Virus record (IMG/VR): IMGVR_UViG_3300035180_001716 | Span: 1-46,040 of that record | Source of the DNA: a virus | Reading direction: 5' to 3' (one strand) | DNA length: 46,040 bases | In this document: piece after piece, positions 15,752-21,862 of the stretch | Layout of the letters: each line of letters opens with the position of its first letter | How positions within the stretch are numbered: the stretch's first letter is position 1 | Made by a program: the position numbers and the translations under genes | Notes under the pieces: generated by a model | Databases searched by the model: none | Told to the model about the DNA's origin: nothing | Seen by the model: the letters and a program-made list of their open reading frames with translations, nothing else

Positions 15752-15780
15752 TTGACAACTACGCGTCGCCACAGTATCAT
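15752..15780 (+). promoter_or_regulatory. Rightward early promoter
   Basis: TTGACA (15752-15757), a 17-base spacer, TATCAT (15775-15780). The expected start is only about 14 bases before the ATG at 15801, with the SD GGAGGTG right at the 5' end, so the regulator mRNA has a minimal leader. Confidence 0.8.
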
Positions 15781-15800
15781 AGTCGTGGAGGTGATGAACC

Positions 15801-16043
15801 ATGACGGGACGGGAGCTGAGAGCGAGGCGGAGGGCCCTGGAGGTGACACAGGCCGAGCTCTGCCGACGCGCAGGCGTTCGATGGTCGCTCCTGTCGGCGA
15901 TTGAGAGGGAGGCGGTCGTACCAGAAAAGCCGTGCTGCGACGAACTCGCGCGGATATGCAAGGAGATCGCGCTGGACAAACTGGGCAGGACGCTTGCAGA
16001 GATCGACGAGCAGGAGCAAACTGCTGCCGCTGCTGCTCGATGA
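15801..16043 (+). CDS. HTH regulator (Cro/CI-like)
   Basis: An 80-aa helix-turn-helix protein. Residues 3-40 match the HTH_3 pattern: TGRELRARRRALEVTQAELC, then RAGVRWSLLSAIERE, with the recognition helix around SLLSAIE. It is a DNA-binding domain only, with no cleavable or oligomerisation domain, so it is Cro-like in size. It is the first gene of the rightward operon and probably controls the two divergent promoters just upstream. Whether the phage can be a stable lysogen is unclear: there is no integrase in the window. Confidence 0.8.
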   Translation: MTGRELRARRRALEVTQAELCRRAGVRWSLLSAIEREAVVPEKPCCDELARICKEIALDKLGRTLAEIDEQEQTAAAAAR

Positions 16044-16092
16044 GAGGAGGGCCCGCCCGGATCGAGCCGAGCGAGCCCTGGAGGAGATGAGG

Positions 16093-16527
16093 ATGGACAA
16101 ACACAGTGTACCACAACTCTACCGGTGTGTCAGCTGCGGGTTCGAAACGGCGTTGGAGCCGAACGGCATCTGCTATACCTGCATCCTAATCGCCGAGGCG
16201 GATGCAGCGGGGGCGACGCCGGAGCAGATCGCGAAGAACTCGCGGCTGCTGGGAGGGGCCCCGACCTGCGCCATCTGCAATGGCAAGGGCGTCGATGGCG
16301 CGTGGGGTGATCCGGTTCCTTGCCCCAACTGCAGGCCGGAGGAGTGGCGGACGTTCAACGCACTGACCACACGGCACCTGCGCAAGAAGGCCGATCCTCT
16401 GCTCGACTTACTCGACCCCGAGGCGCGCAGGCTGGCGCGGGAGCAGGCCGAGCGGCGCGGCGTGAGCGTCGCAGATGCCGTGCGTCTGGCCCTGCGCGAG
16501 GCCGCTGAGCGGGAGGGACTGGTATGA
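16093..16527 (+). CDS. Zinc-ribbon protein with ribbon-helix-helix-like C-terminus
   Basis: A 144-aa protein. Two CxxC pairs (CVSCG and CYTC, about residues 13-33) form one zinc ribbon, and CAIC with CPNC (about 60-85) a second, DnaJ-like one. The C-terminal 30 residues (RLAREQAERRGVSVADAVRL) look like a ribbon-helix-helix or short DNA-binding helix pair. I chose the ATG at 16093 because GGAG lies eight bases upstream; 16087 is an alternative. Probable early nucleic-acid-binding protein. Overlaps the next gene by ATGA. Confidence 0.6.
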   Translation: MDKHSVPQLYRCVSCGFETALEPNGICYTCILIAEADAAGATPEQIAKNSRLLGGAPTCAICNGKGVDGAWGDPVPCPNCRPEEWRTFNALTTRHLRKKADPLLDLLDPEARRLAREQAERRGVSVADAVRLALREAAEREGLV

Positions 16528-16757
16528 GCGCTCCAGACAACGCATGGCTGCCCGAGCCGCCGCGCGAGGTGCAGTGCCCGCTTTGGGCCGACACGCCGGG
16601 CAAACTGTGCCGCCACGTCGAGGCCTTCCCTCGCATTGGCCTCTACGAGTATCGCTGCGCGCACTGCAATCGCGGCGTGCACGTTCTCACCCCGGCAGAG
16701 GCCATGCGGCTGCACATGATCGCCGAGATGCACGCGCGAAAGCGAGGCGAGCTATGA
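16524..16757 (+). CDS. Small zinc-binding protein
   Basis: A 77-aa protein with spaced Cys/His residues (C near 18, CRH near 29, CAHC near 45) that could bind one zinc ion. Its position after the zinc-ribbon gene, with ATGA coupling on both sides, places it in the early operon. No family recognised. Confidence 0.5.
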   Translation: MSAPDNAWLPEPPREVQCPLWADTPGKLCRHVEAFPRIGLYEYRCAHCNRGVHVLTPAEAMRLHMIAEMHARKRGEL

Positions 16758-16987
16758 CCGACGAGAGGACGCGCCATGCAATCGCCCTGCTCATGGTCAG
16801 ACTCCACGAGATCGCGGTGGAGCTGAGGCCGTACGTCGACGAGGTGAACGATGCCTTCAGCCAGACGCTCTCCTCGGAACATCCCGGCCAGATGAGCGAT
16901 GAGCTGCATCGGCATTTCTGGGGCCTTCAGGAGGCGATGGACTCCATTCAGGACGCAATCCTGGAGCTGGGGGTGCTGATCAAATGA
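16754..16987 (+). CDS. Hypothetical small helical protein
   Basis: A 77-aa all-helical acidic protein with heptad-like Leu/Ile spacing. Coupled by overlapping stop/start to both neighbours. Its MTDERTRHAIALLMVRLHEIA start resembles the start of the next, longer protein (MTNEHRAELGKIRDEL...ELKPLA), so the two may be distant relatives. Function unknown. Confidence 0.5.
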   Translation: MTDERTRHAIALLMVRLHEIAVELRPYVDEVNDAFSQTLSSEHPGQMSDELHRHFWGLQEAMDSIQDAILELGVLIK

Positions 16988-17493
16988 TGACCAACGAACA
17001 TCGCGCCGAACTCGGGAAAATCAGAGACGAACTGTCTCGTCTCGCTAACGAGCTGAAGCCATTGGCGCACAAGGCGTTCATCGCAGGCTACGCGGCGTCC
17101 ACGCGAGCTAACTATAGCGCAAGCGAAACCGCGATTGCCCAACGCGATGATGCCTATCTGAACGGTGCTCTCAGGCGCATGGTGGGGGCGGTGTCGAGCA
17201 TTGCTGACGTAGCTCAAGGAGGGAATCCTTTGGCACACAACATGACAGACGATGAACGGTATAACGGTCAGTATCCATGGGCGTGCATCGATGATCTGGA
17301 GATCGTTGCTCGGCTCATACTCAGATTGAAACGGTTCGAGCGCGACCTGCAGGCATACATCGACGAGATTAGGACCGCTCAAACGCTCGCCGGTGACATT
17401 GAGGCGAAACGCATCGAACGGTGCACGTTCCTGTCGGACGCCGTTCTGCATATCGAAGAGGCGCTCAGACTCATCTCGATGGTGGAACTATGA
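16984..17493 (+). CDS. Hypothetical helical protein
   Basis: A 169-aa, mostly alpha-helical protein with charged helices at both ends and a central DDERYNGQYPW segment. It starts with ATGATG, overlapping the previous stop, and overlaps the exonuclease start by ATGA. It lies directly before the recombination genes, so a role as their partner is possible, but no motif supports one. Confidence 0.5.
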   Translation: MMTNEHRAELGKIRDELSRLANELKPLAHKAFIAGYAASTRANYSASETAIAQRDDAYLNGALRRMVGAVSSIADVAQGGNPLAHNMTDDERYNGQYPWACIDDLEIVARLILRLKRFERDLQAYIDEIRTAQTLAGDIEAKRIERCTFLSDAVLHIEEALRLISMVEL

Positions 17494-18431
17494 TGACCGA
17501 CGAACAGCACGCCGAATGGCTGCGCGAGCGCCGCACGTACTTGGGCGCGACGGACGTCGTGGCGATTATGGGCGCAAGCCCGTGGAAGACACCGTTAGCG
17601 GTTTATCTCGAAAAGACGGGCGAGATCGAGTCTGAACCGCCAAACGCGCAAATGCTGCGCGGTCTGCGGATGGAGCCATACGTGGCCCGCATCTACACGG
17701 ACGAGACCGGCGAGGTCCTGCGCAATGCCGCGTTCTGCCGCTGGCCGGAGCCGGCCCGGTTCATTGCCGCGTCGCCCGACTACGAGCGCGTCAGGGACAA
17801 GCGTCTGGTGGAGATCAAGACGCACTCGCCGCACATCGCGAACGAGTACGGTCCGTCCGGTAGTGACGTTATCCCGCTCCATGAGCGGCTGCAAATCGTT
17901 TGGCAGATGCACGTCACCGGGCGGGGGCCCCTGGCGTACTTGATCGCCCTCTTTGGGGTCGACGATGTTCGCATCTACGAGATCGAGTACGACATTCCCG
18001 TTGCCCGGCAGATGGAAGCGGCTGCCATCGAGTTCTGGGACTACAACGTTCGGCGCGGGGTGCCGCCCGATCCGACGGAGAACGATGGGCGATTGCTGGA
18101 TAGATTCTACCCGTGGAGCGTGGGGCCGGCGATCGACGCCGATGACGAGCTGGAGGAGGTCGTCGCCCGGCTAGAGGCTGCGCGGGCGGCGTGCGAAGGC
18201 GCGGAGCAGGCCGAGGAGCAGTGTACCGCCCGTCTCAAGGCGGCGATGGGATTCGCTAAGGCGCTGCGCACGTCTCGCGGGGTGTTCACCTGGAGGAATC
18301 GCAAGGGCGCGCCGGACTGGAAGGCGATTGCCATGGAGTTGAACCCAAGCGAGGAGCTCATCCGCAGGCATACGCCGGAGCATGGCCCGAGAGTGTTTCT
18401 GATGCCATTCAAAACGGAGAGGAGAGGATGA
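17490..18431 (+). CDS. YqaJ-family phage exonuclease
   Basis: A 313-aa nuclease of the YqaJ/lambda-exonuclease class, which resects double-stranded ends for the partner RecT. Motifs are clear: LGATDVVAIMGASPWKTPL near residue 18 (YqaJ motif I), LRGLRMEPYVARIY with its catalytic Glu near 50, and SPDYERVRDKRLVEIKTHSP near 90, giving the D...ExK active site. A Glu/Ala-rich coiled coil lies near 210-250. The start ATGATG overlaps the preceding gene; RecT follows with a four-base overlap, as in other phage recombination pairs. Confidence 0.9.
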   Translation: MMTDEQHAEWLRERRTYLGATDVVAIMGASPWKTPLAVYLEKTGEIESEPPNAQMLRGLRMEPYVARIYTDETGEVLRNAAFCRWPEPARFIAASPDYERVRDKRLVEIKTHSPHIANEYGPSGSDVIPLHERLQIVWQMHVTGRGPLAYLIALFGVDDVRIYEIEYDIPVARQMEAAAIEFWDYNVRRGVPPDPTENDGRLLDRFYPWSVGPAIDADDELEEVVARLEAARAACEGAEQAEEQCTARLKAAMGFAKALRTSRGVFTWRNRKGAPDWKAIAMELNPSEELIRRHTPEHGPRVFLMPFKTERRG

Positions 18432-19237
18432 TGACAGTGACGAACACGGCGGTGGCGACGGTGAATGTCAACAAGCCGGTCGGAAACGACCTGCGGACCC
18501 TCGCACAGTATCTGGAGGCGCGCAAGGCCGACATCGCGCAGGCGGCGGCCCGGCACGTCTCTGCTGACCGTCTCGCGCGGGTAGTGCTCAACTGCGTCGC
18601 GCGGACGCCGGCCCTGCGCAACTGCACGATGGTAAGCATCTATCGCTCGGCGATGATGGCCGCCGAGCTGGGGCTGGACCCCGGGAGCGCGCTGGGCGAA
18701 TGCTACCTGCTCCCCTACAAGGATCAGTGCCAGTTGATCGTGGGCTACCGGGGGCTGATCACTCTCGCCCGCCGGAGTGGCGAGGTCGAGACCGTGCAGG
18801 CATTCGTGGTATACGAGGGGGACGAATTCGATGTGCGCCTTGGGACGCATCCGGAGATCGTCCATAACCCGCGTTACGACGGTGACCGCGACCCATCGAA
18901 GGTCAGGTACGTCTATGCCGTGGCCAAATTGCGCGGGACGGACACGCCGATGTTTGACGTGATGACCCGGTCGGAGATCGAGGCAATCCGCAAGCGGAGC
19001 AAGTCGGGCGCGGCGGGGCCTTGGGAGACGGACTGGGCCGAGATGGCGCGCAAGACGGTCGTCCGCCGCCTGGCTAAATACCTGCCGATGAGCGTCGAGA
19101 TGGCCAAGGCCGTCTCGCTCGACGCCGGGGAGGGCGAGACCTACACGCCGGCGGTGCTGGAGGGTGACGTCGATCCCGCGACGGGCGAGGTGATCGAGGC
19201 CGCGCCGGAGGCTAACGGCAAGGAGGGCGGGCGATGA
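18428..19237 (+). CDS. recT: RecT single-strand annealing protein
   Basis: A 269-aa RecT-family annealase that pairs complementary single strands after end resection. Recognisable features are the SIYRSAMMAAELGLDP segment near 74, the GECYLLPYKDQCQLIVGYRG core near 95, and the WETDWAEMARKTVVRRLAKY helix near 200, all typical of phage RecT. The C-terminus is acidic and Gly/Ala-rich, which is usual. Coupled to the upstream exonuclease and downstream small membrane gene by overlaps. Confidence 0.92.
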   Translation: MMTVTNTAVATVNVNKPVGNDLRTLAQYLEARKADIAQAAARHVSADRLARVVLNCVARTPALRNCTMVSIYRSAMMAAELGLDPGSALGECYLLPYKDQCQLIVGYRGLITLARRSGEVETVQAFVVYEGDEFDVRLGTHPEIVHNPRYDGDRDPSKVRYVYAVAKLRGTDTPMFDVMTRSEIEAIRKRSKSGAAGPWETDWAEMARKTVVRRLAKYLPMSVEMAKAVSLDAGEGETYTPAVLEGDVDPATGEVIEAAPEANGKEGGR

Positions 19238-19437
19238 CTGACCGGTACCGAGTCGCGGGTCTTTACATGAAGGCGTTGTGCGCCTGCGTCGGGATGATCT
19301 GCCTCGCCTGGGTGCTCACTGCGTTCGCGCGCAAGCCAGATCCCGGCCCGCAGGTCGTGACAGTGACCGTGACGCGCCCACAGGACATTGCCCCGACGCT
19401 GAAACAGCTTTTGCCGCCGCTGGAAGTGGCGAGATGA
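19234..19437 (+). CDS. Small single-pass membrane protein
   Basis: A 67-aa protein with one N-terminal transmembrane helix (about residues 10-30, Cys-containing) and a Pro-rich soluble tail. It overlaps recT by ATGA. Not recognised; it could anchor something at the membrane during early infection. Confidence 0.5.
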   Translation: MTDRYRVAGLYMKALCACVGMICLAWVLTAFARKPDPGPQVVTVTVTRPQDIAPTLKQLLPPLEVAR

Positions 19438-19629
19438 CGCGCCGCGAATGGAGTCGCGGGGAGAGGAGGGACAAAGACCGACCATCCTAGAGCAGTAGGC
19501 AGCCAGCGCGGCGTCGTTCCGGGGGGAAGCGGCAAAACCCGCGCTGGTGACGAGGACAAACCGCCCATGTGTCGACGTACCAACCGACCTCGACGGGGCA
19601 CTGTGAGGCGCGAGTAGGAGGAGGAGACG
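19438..19629 (+). other. 192-base non-coding gap with hairpin
   Basis: The gap holds CCAGCGCGG (19503-19511) and CCGCGCTGG (19539-19547), a perfect nine-bp stem around a 27-base loop with an inner TTCC/GGAA pair. Two mini-frames exist (18 codons from 19434, overlapping the previous stop, and 16 codons from 19567), neither convincing. It ends with a strong GGAGGAGGAG for the next gene. Confidence 0.45.
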
Positions 19630-19857
19630 ATGGCGAACATGGTCGAATGGAGGGAGACGGCGGACATGCTACCGCCAGAGGGCAGACGCGTCCTGGCAAC
19701 GGCAGAGGATGCGGACGGACTGCGTTGCAACGTCGTCGCGTTTCTCCTGGATGGCGAGTGGTATCTAGACGCTGGGCGCCGCGTAGGTGCGCAGGTAGCG
19801 GCATGGGCCGACCAACCGACGCCGTGGACCGGCGCGAGGCGAGGAGCGCGATCATGA
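19630..19857 (+). CDS. DUF551-like small protein (1 of 3)
   Basis: A 75-aa protein with the DUF551 outline: W near residue 6, a LPPEG turn, an RVLAT strand, a GEWYLDAG strand and a final VAAWADQPTPW. Two further members are encoded at 21248 and 21462. The family is common in phages and has no known function. SD AGGAGGAGG. Overlaps the next gene by ATGA. Confidence 0.65.
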   Translation: MANMVEWRETADMLPPEGRRVLATAEDADGLRCNVVAFLLDGEWYLDAGRRVGAQVAAWADQPTPWTGARRGARS

Positions 19858-20273
19858 AACCCGGCGATCTGGTGGTCCACACGCGCCTCGGCCTGCGCGG
19901 CAGGGTCGTGGCAGTCCGCACGGAGCCGCGCGTCACGAACACGATCACAATGCAGGCCGAGGACGCGACGATGGTGACCGTTGGGATGCCCTGGCGCGGT
20001 GAATGGGACGTCTGGGCCGATGATCTGGAGCCTGCCGATCCTGCGACGTGGAACGTCGAGAACACGCCGACGACGGCGCGCATTGGGAGCACCGTGAAAC
20101 ATGTCGCGACAGGCCTGCTGGGGCGCGTTACCGGTGCGATGCGGAAGACGCGCAGGATCGGCGAGAAGGACCTGCCGTTCGAGGTGCTCGCGGTGCAACC
20201 CCTGCCAAACCAGACGACGCTCTGGTGGACGGACGAGGTTGAGGTGCAGGACAAACCGGGAGGCGCCTTATGA
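19854..20273 (+). CDS. Tandem SH3/KOW-like small protein
   Basis: A 139-aa protein with two related segments, GDLVVHTRLGLRGRVVAVR (about residues 4-22) and GSTVKHVATGLLGRVTGAM (about 75-93), each resembling the first strands of a small SH3/KOW-like barrel. The next two genes carry single copies of the same motif. The ATG at 19854 overlaps the previous stop. Likely an RNA- or protein-binding module; function unknown. Confidence 0.5.
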   Translation: MKPGDLVVHTRLGLRGRVVAVRTEPRVTNTITMQAEDATMVTVGMPWRGEWDVWADDLEPADPATWNVENTPTTARIGSTVKHVATGLLGRVTGAMRKTRRIGEKDLPFEVLAVQPLPNQTTLWWTDEVEVQDKPGGAL

Positions 20274-20488
20274 AACCGGACATACGGATCGGTGACGTCG
20301 TGCGACATCGCGGCACGTGGCTACGGGGCCGCGTAAAGCAGGTCGTTCAGACTGAGCGGGATACGTCTAATGGCGTCGAACCGTGCGTAGTCGTCTATGT
20401 CTGTCTCGAACCGGATCAATGGATGCACTGGCACTACAACGAGATCGACCGCATTGGACGGGAGATAGACGACGATGCGGGTCGGTGA
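20270..20488 (+). CDS. Single SH3/KOW-like small protein
   Basis: A 72-aa protein containing one IRIGDVVRHRGTWLRGRVKQ motif, related to both halves of the preceding protein. A WMHWHYNEIDRI segment follows. Overlaps neighbours at both ends. Function unknown. Confidence 0.5.
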   Translation: MKPDIRIGDVVRHRGTWLRGRVKQVVQTERDTSNGVEPCVVVYVCLEPDQWMHWHYNEIDRIGREIDDDAGR

Positions 20489-20657
20489 CAGGATTCGGCG
20501 GCGAGCAGATGGAGCGACGGGCACGATAGTCTGCATCGTCGAGGCGGAGGATTACACCGTGGCGGTAGCGAGGCTAGACAGAGGTGGGTTCATCTCGTTC
20601 CTGGGCGAGGAGAACTGCGACGCCGAGGAGGAGGACGGAGGCAATGATGGCGTCTGA
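20475..20657 (+). CDS. Single SH3/KOW-like small protein with acidic tail
   Basis: A 60-aa protein with VGDRIRRRADGATGTIVCI (the same motif as its two upstream neighbours) and an acidic C-terminus. Its last part, GGFISFLGEENCDA, recurs at the C-terminus of the next gene product, encoded by an identical 35-base DNA segment. It starts within the previous gene and ends within the next. Confidence 0.5.
   Translation: MRVGDRIRRRADGATGTIVCIVEAEDYTVAVARLDRGGFISFLGEENCDAEEEDGGNDGV
20586..20620 (+). repeat. 35-base direct repeat, first copy
   Basis: These 35 bases are identical to 21187-21221 and encode the end of GGFISFLGEENCD in the same frame of each gene. Beyond them the similarity fades. Confidence 0.85.
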
Positions 20658-21255
20658 GTTGGATGATCTCTCAATAGCGCGTTCACGGGAGGACGCGCAA
20701 ATGGCGAGGGCCCATAATGCATTGCTGGACCAGTGGTACGAAAACCGAGGAGAGTCATATGCGTCCATTGCTCTTGACGTCGATCGATTCTGCTCGGCAA
20801 TGGGGTATCCGCGGGCTGACAATGGCGCCTTCGGGCGTAGCAGTCTGCAGGAGGCCGCGCGAATATTGAGGGCCCTGATCTCCTGTGAGATACGCATAAC
20901 CCTCGTTATGAGGGGACAGGAACGCGCCGGGCAGGACGGCGTGCGACGTCTGCGTGGCCCAGTGTGGGACTACCTGCTGAAAGAGGAAAACGATGCATAT
21001 GAGGGTGCGGGCGATGACGCTTCGGCATGGTCCCTCGTGGCCCTCACCTATGCGCCCGGCGCGTGGTATTTCTACCCAATATGGCGGCAACACAACGATG
21101 CAGGAGGCGATACCAGAATCACCATGATGCGCTTCGATCCCATTCGAGACGGCTGGTTTGAAGCGACGGTGAGAATGGACGGCGGCGGGTTCATCTCGTT
21201 CCTGGGCGAGGAGAACTGCGATGCCGCGGAGAACGGAGGAGAGGACGATGTCTAA
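20644..21255 (+). CDS. Hypothetical protein sharing its C-terminus with the upstream gene
   Basis: A 203-aa protein beginning with a helical N-terminus (about residues 1-80, ARSREDAQMARAHNALLDQW). The middle contains WSLVALTYAPGAWYFYPIW, and the C-terminus GGFISFLGEENCDA is shared with the product of 20475-20657. Start is the first of two adjacent ATGs overlapping the previous stop. No family recognised. The shared end suggests duplication of the 3' segment rather than full-gene paralogy. Confidence 0.5.
   Translation: MMASELDDLSIARSREDAQMARAHNALLDQWYENRGESYASIALDVDRFCSAMGYPRADNGAFGRSSLQEAARILRALISCEIRITLVMRGQERAGQDGVRRLRGPVWDYLLKEENDAYEGAGDDASAWSLVALTYAPGAWYFYPIWRQHNDAGGDTRITMMRFDPIRDGWFEATVRMDGGGFISFLGEENCDAAENGGEDDV
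21187..21221 (+). repeat. 35-base direct repeat, second copy
   Basis: Identical to 20586-20620. It lies 601 bases downstream, in the same reading phase relative to its gene. Confidence 0.85.
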
Positions 21256-21469
21256 ACGGATTTGGCACCCCTGCAGCGAATGCCTGCCGGAGACCCACGG
21301 ACGCGTGCTGGTGACAATTGAGCGCCGCGGGCAGCGGTTCGTCGCGATGGCGGCGTACATCAGTGGCCAGTGGTATCTCGACGGGTTTGAGCGACTGACC
21401 GCGCGCGTGCTGGCGTGGGCGGAGCAGCCGGAGCCGTGGGACGGAGAGGCGGGGGAGTGTGATGCCTGA
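21248..21469 (+). CDS. DUF551-like small protein (2 of 3)
   Basis: A 73-aa protein with W near residue 5, CLPETHGRVLVTIE, a SGQWYLDGFE strand and VLAWAEQPEPWDGEA. It is closely similar to the next gene product in the second half. The ATG overlaps the previous stop by eight bases. Function of the family is unknown. Confidence 0.65.
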   Translation: MSKRIWHPCSECLPETHGRVLVTIERRGQRFVAMAAYISGQWYLDGFERLTARVLAWAEQPEPWDGEAGECDA

Positions 21470-21671
21470 ACTGACATGGAACAGGAGCGCAGATCGGCTA
21501 CCGGATAACCCGGGAATGAAACTCGTGACTGTTCATGGCGACCAGTCGGGCCGGTTCGTGATTCACGCGGCCTATATCGACGGGTTCTGGTACAGCGACT
21601 CCTTCGAGCCATTCGAGCTCCCGATCATTGCATGGGCGGATTGGCCCGAGCCATGGGACGGAGAGGCGTAG
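21462..21671 (+). CDS. DUF551-like small protein (3 of 3)
   Basis: A 69-aa protein with the same outline: TWNRSADRLPDNPG, a DGFWYSDSFEPF strand and IIAWADWPEPWDGEA. GTG at 21459 is an alternative start; ATG at 21462 has GGGGGAG upstream. It ends the first part of the early operon, and a new promoter follows within ten bases. Confidence 0.65.
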   Translation: MPELTWNRSADRLPDNPGMKLVTVHGDQSGRFVIHAAYIDGFWYSDSFEPFELPIIAWADWPEPWDGEA

Positions 21672-21678
21672 ATCGGCG

Positions 21679-21707
21679 TTGACATTCGGCCCGCCATGCG
21701 TTACAAT
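21679..21707 (+). promoter_or_regulatory. Near-consensus sigma70 promoter for primase operon
   Basis: TTGACA (21679-21684), a 17-base spacer, TACAAT (21702-21707). Same hexamers and spacing as the promoter at 8376. It drives a leader of about 150 bases before the primase-helicase. Confidence 0.85.
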
Positions 21708-21726
21708 GTGATCGACAACCAGAGGC

Positions 21727-21843
21727 GTTGGCAGCGCTAGGACACACAGGATAGCTGGCCCTAGAGAGGGCCTGGATTCGCCGACCTCGACCTGTGCGGG
21801 GACTGCCAACCAGGCGTACCAGGTTCTCTCCAGGGCCAGTTTT
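21727..21843 (+). ncRNA. Structured leader / attenuator-like RNA before primase
   Basis: Three pairings can be read by eye. GTTGGCAG (21727-21734) pairs with CTGCCAAC (21803-21810). GGCCCT-AGAG-AGGGCC (21757-21772) is a perfect local hairpin. The 14 bases at 21755-21768 pair with 21826-21839 with one mismatch, directly followed by TTTT (21840-21843), like an intrinsic terminator. The last two are mutually exclusive. The layout is that of an attenuator or antiterminator upstream of the SD AGGGAGG. Confidence 0.6.
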
Positions 21844-21862
21844 GCGTTTCAGGGAGGTATAG

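Noticed and set aside
19434-19490. 18-codon frame overlapping the stop of the small membrane gene
   Set aside because: It has an ATGA overlap but is very short, highly charged and without features; kept only as a remark in the gap entry.
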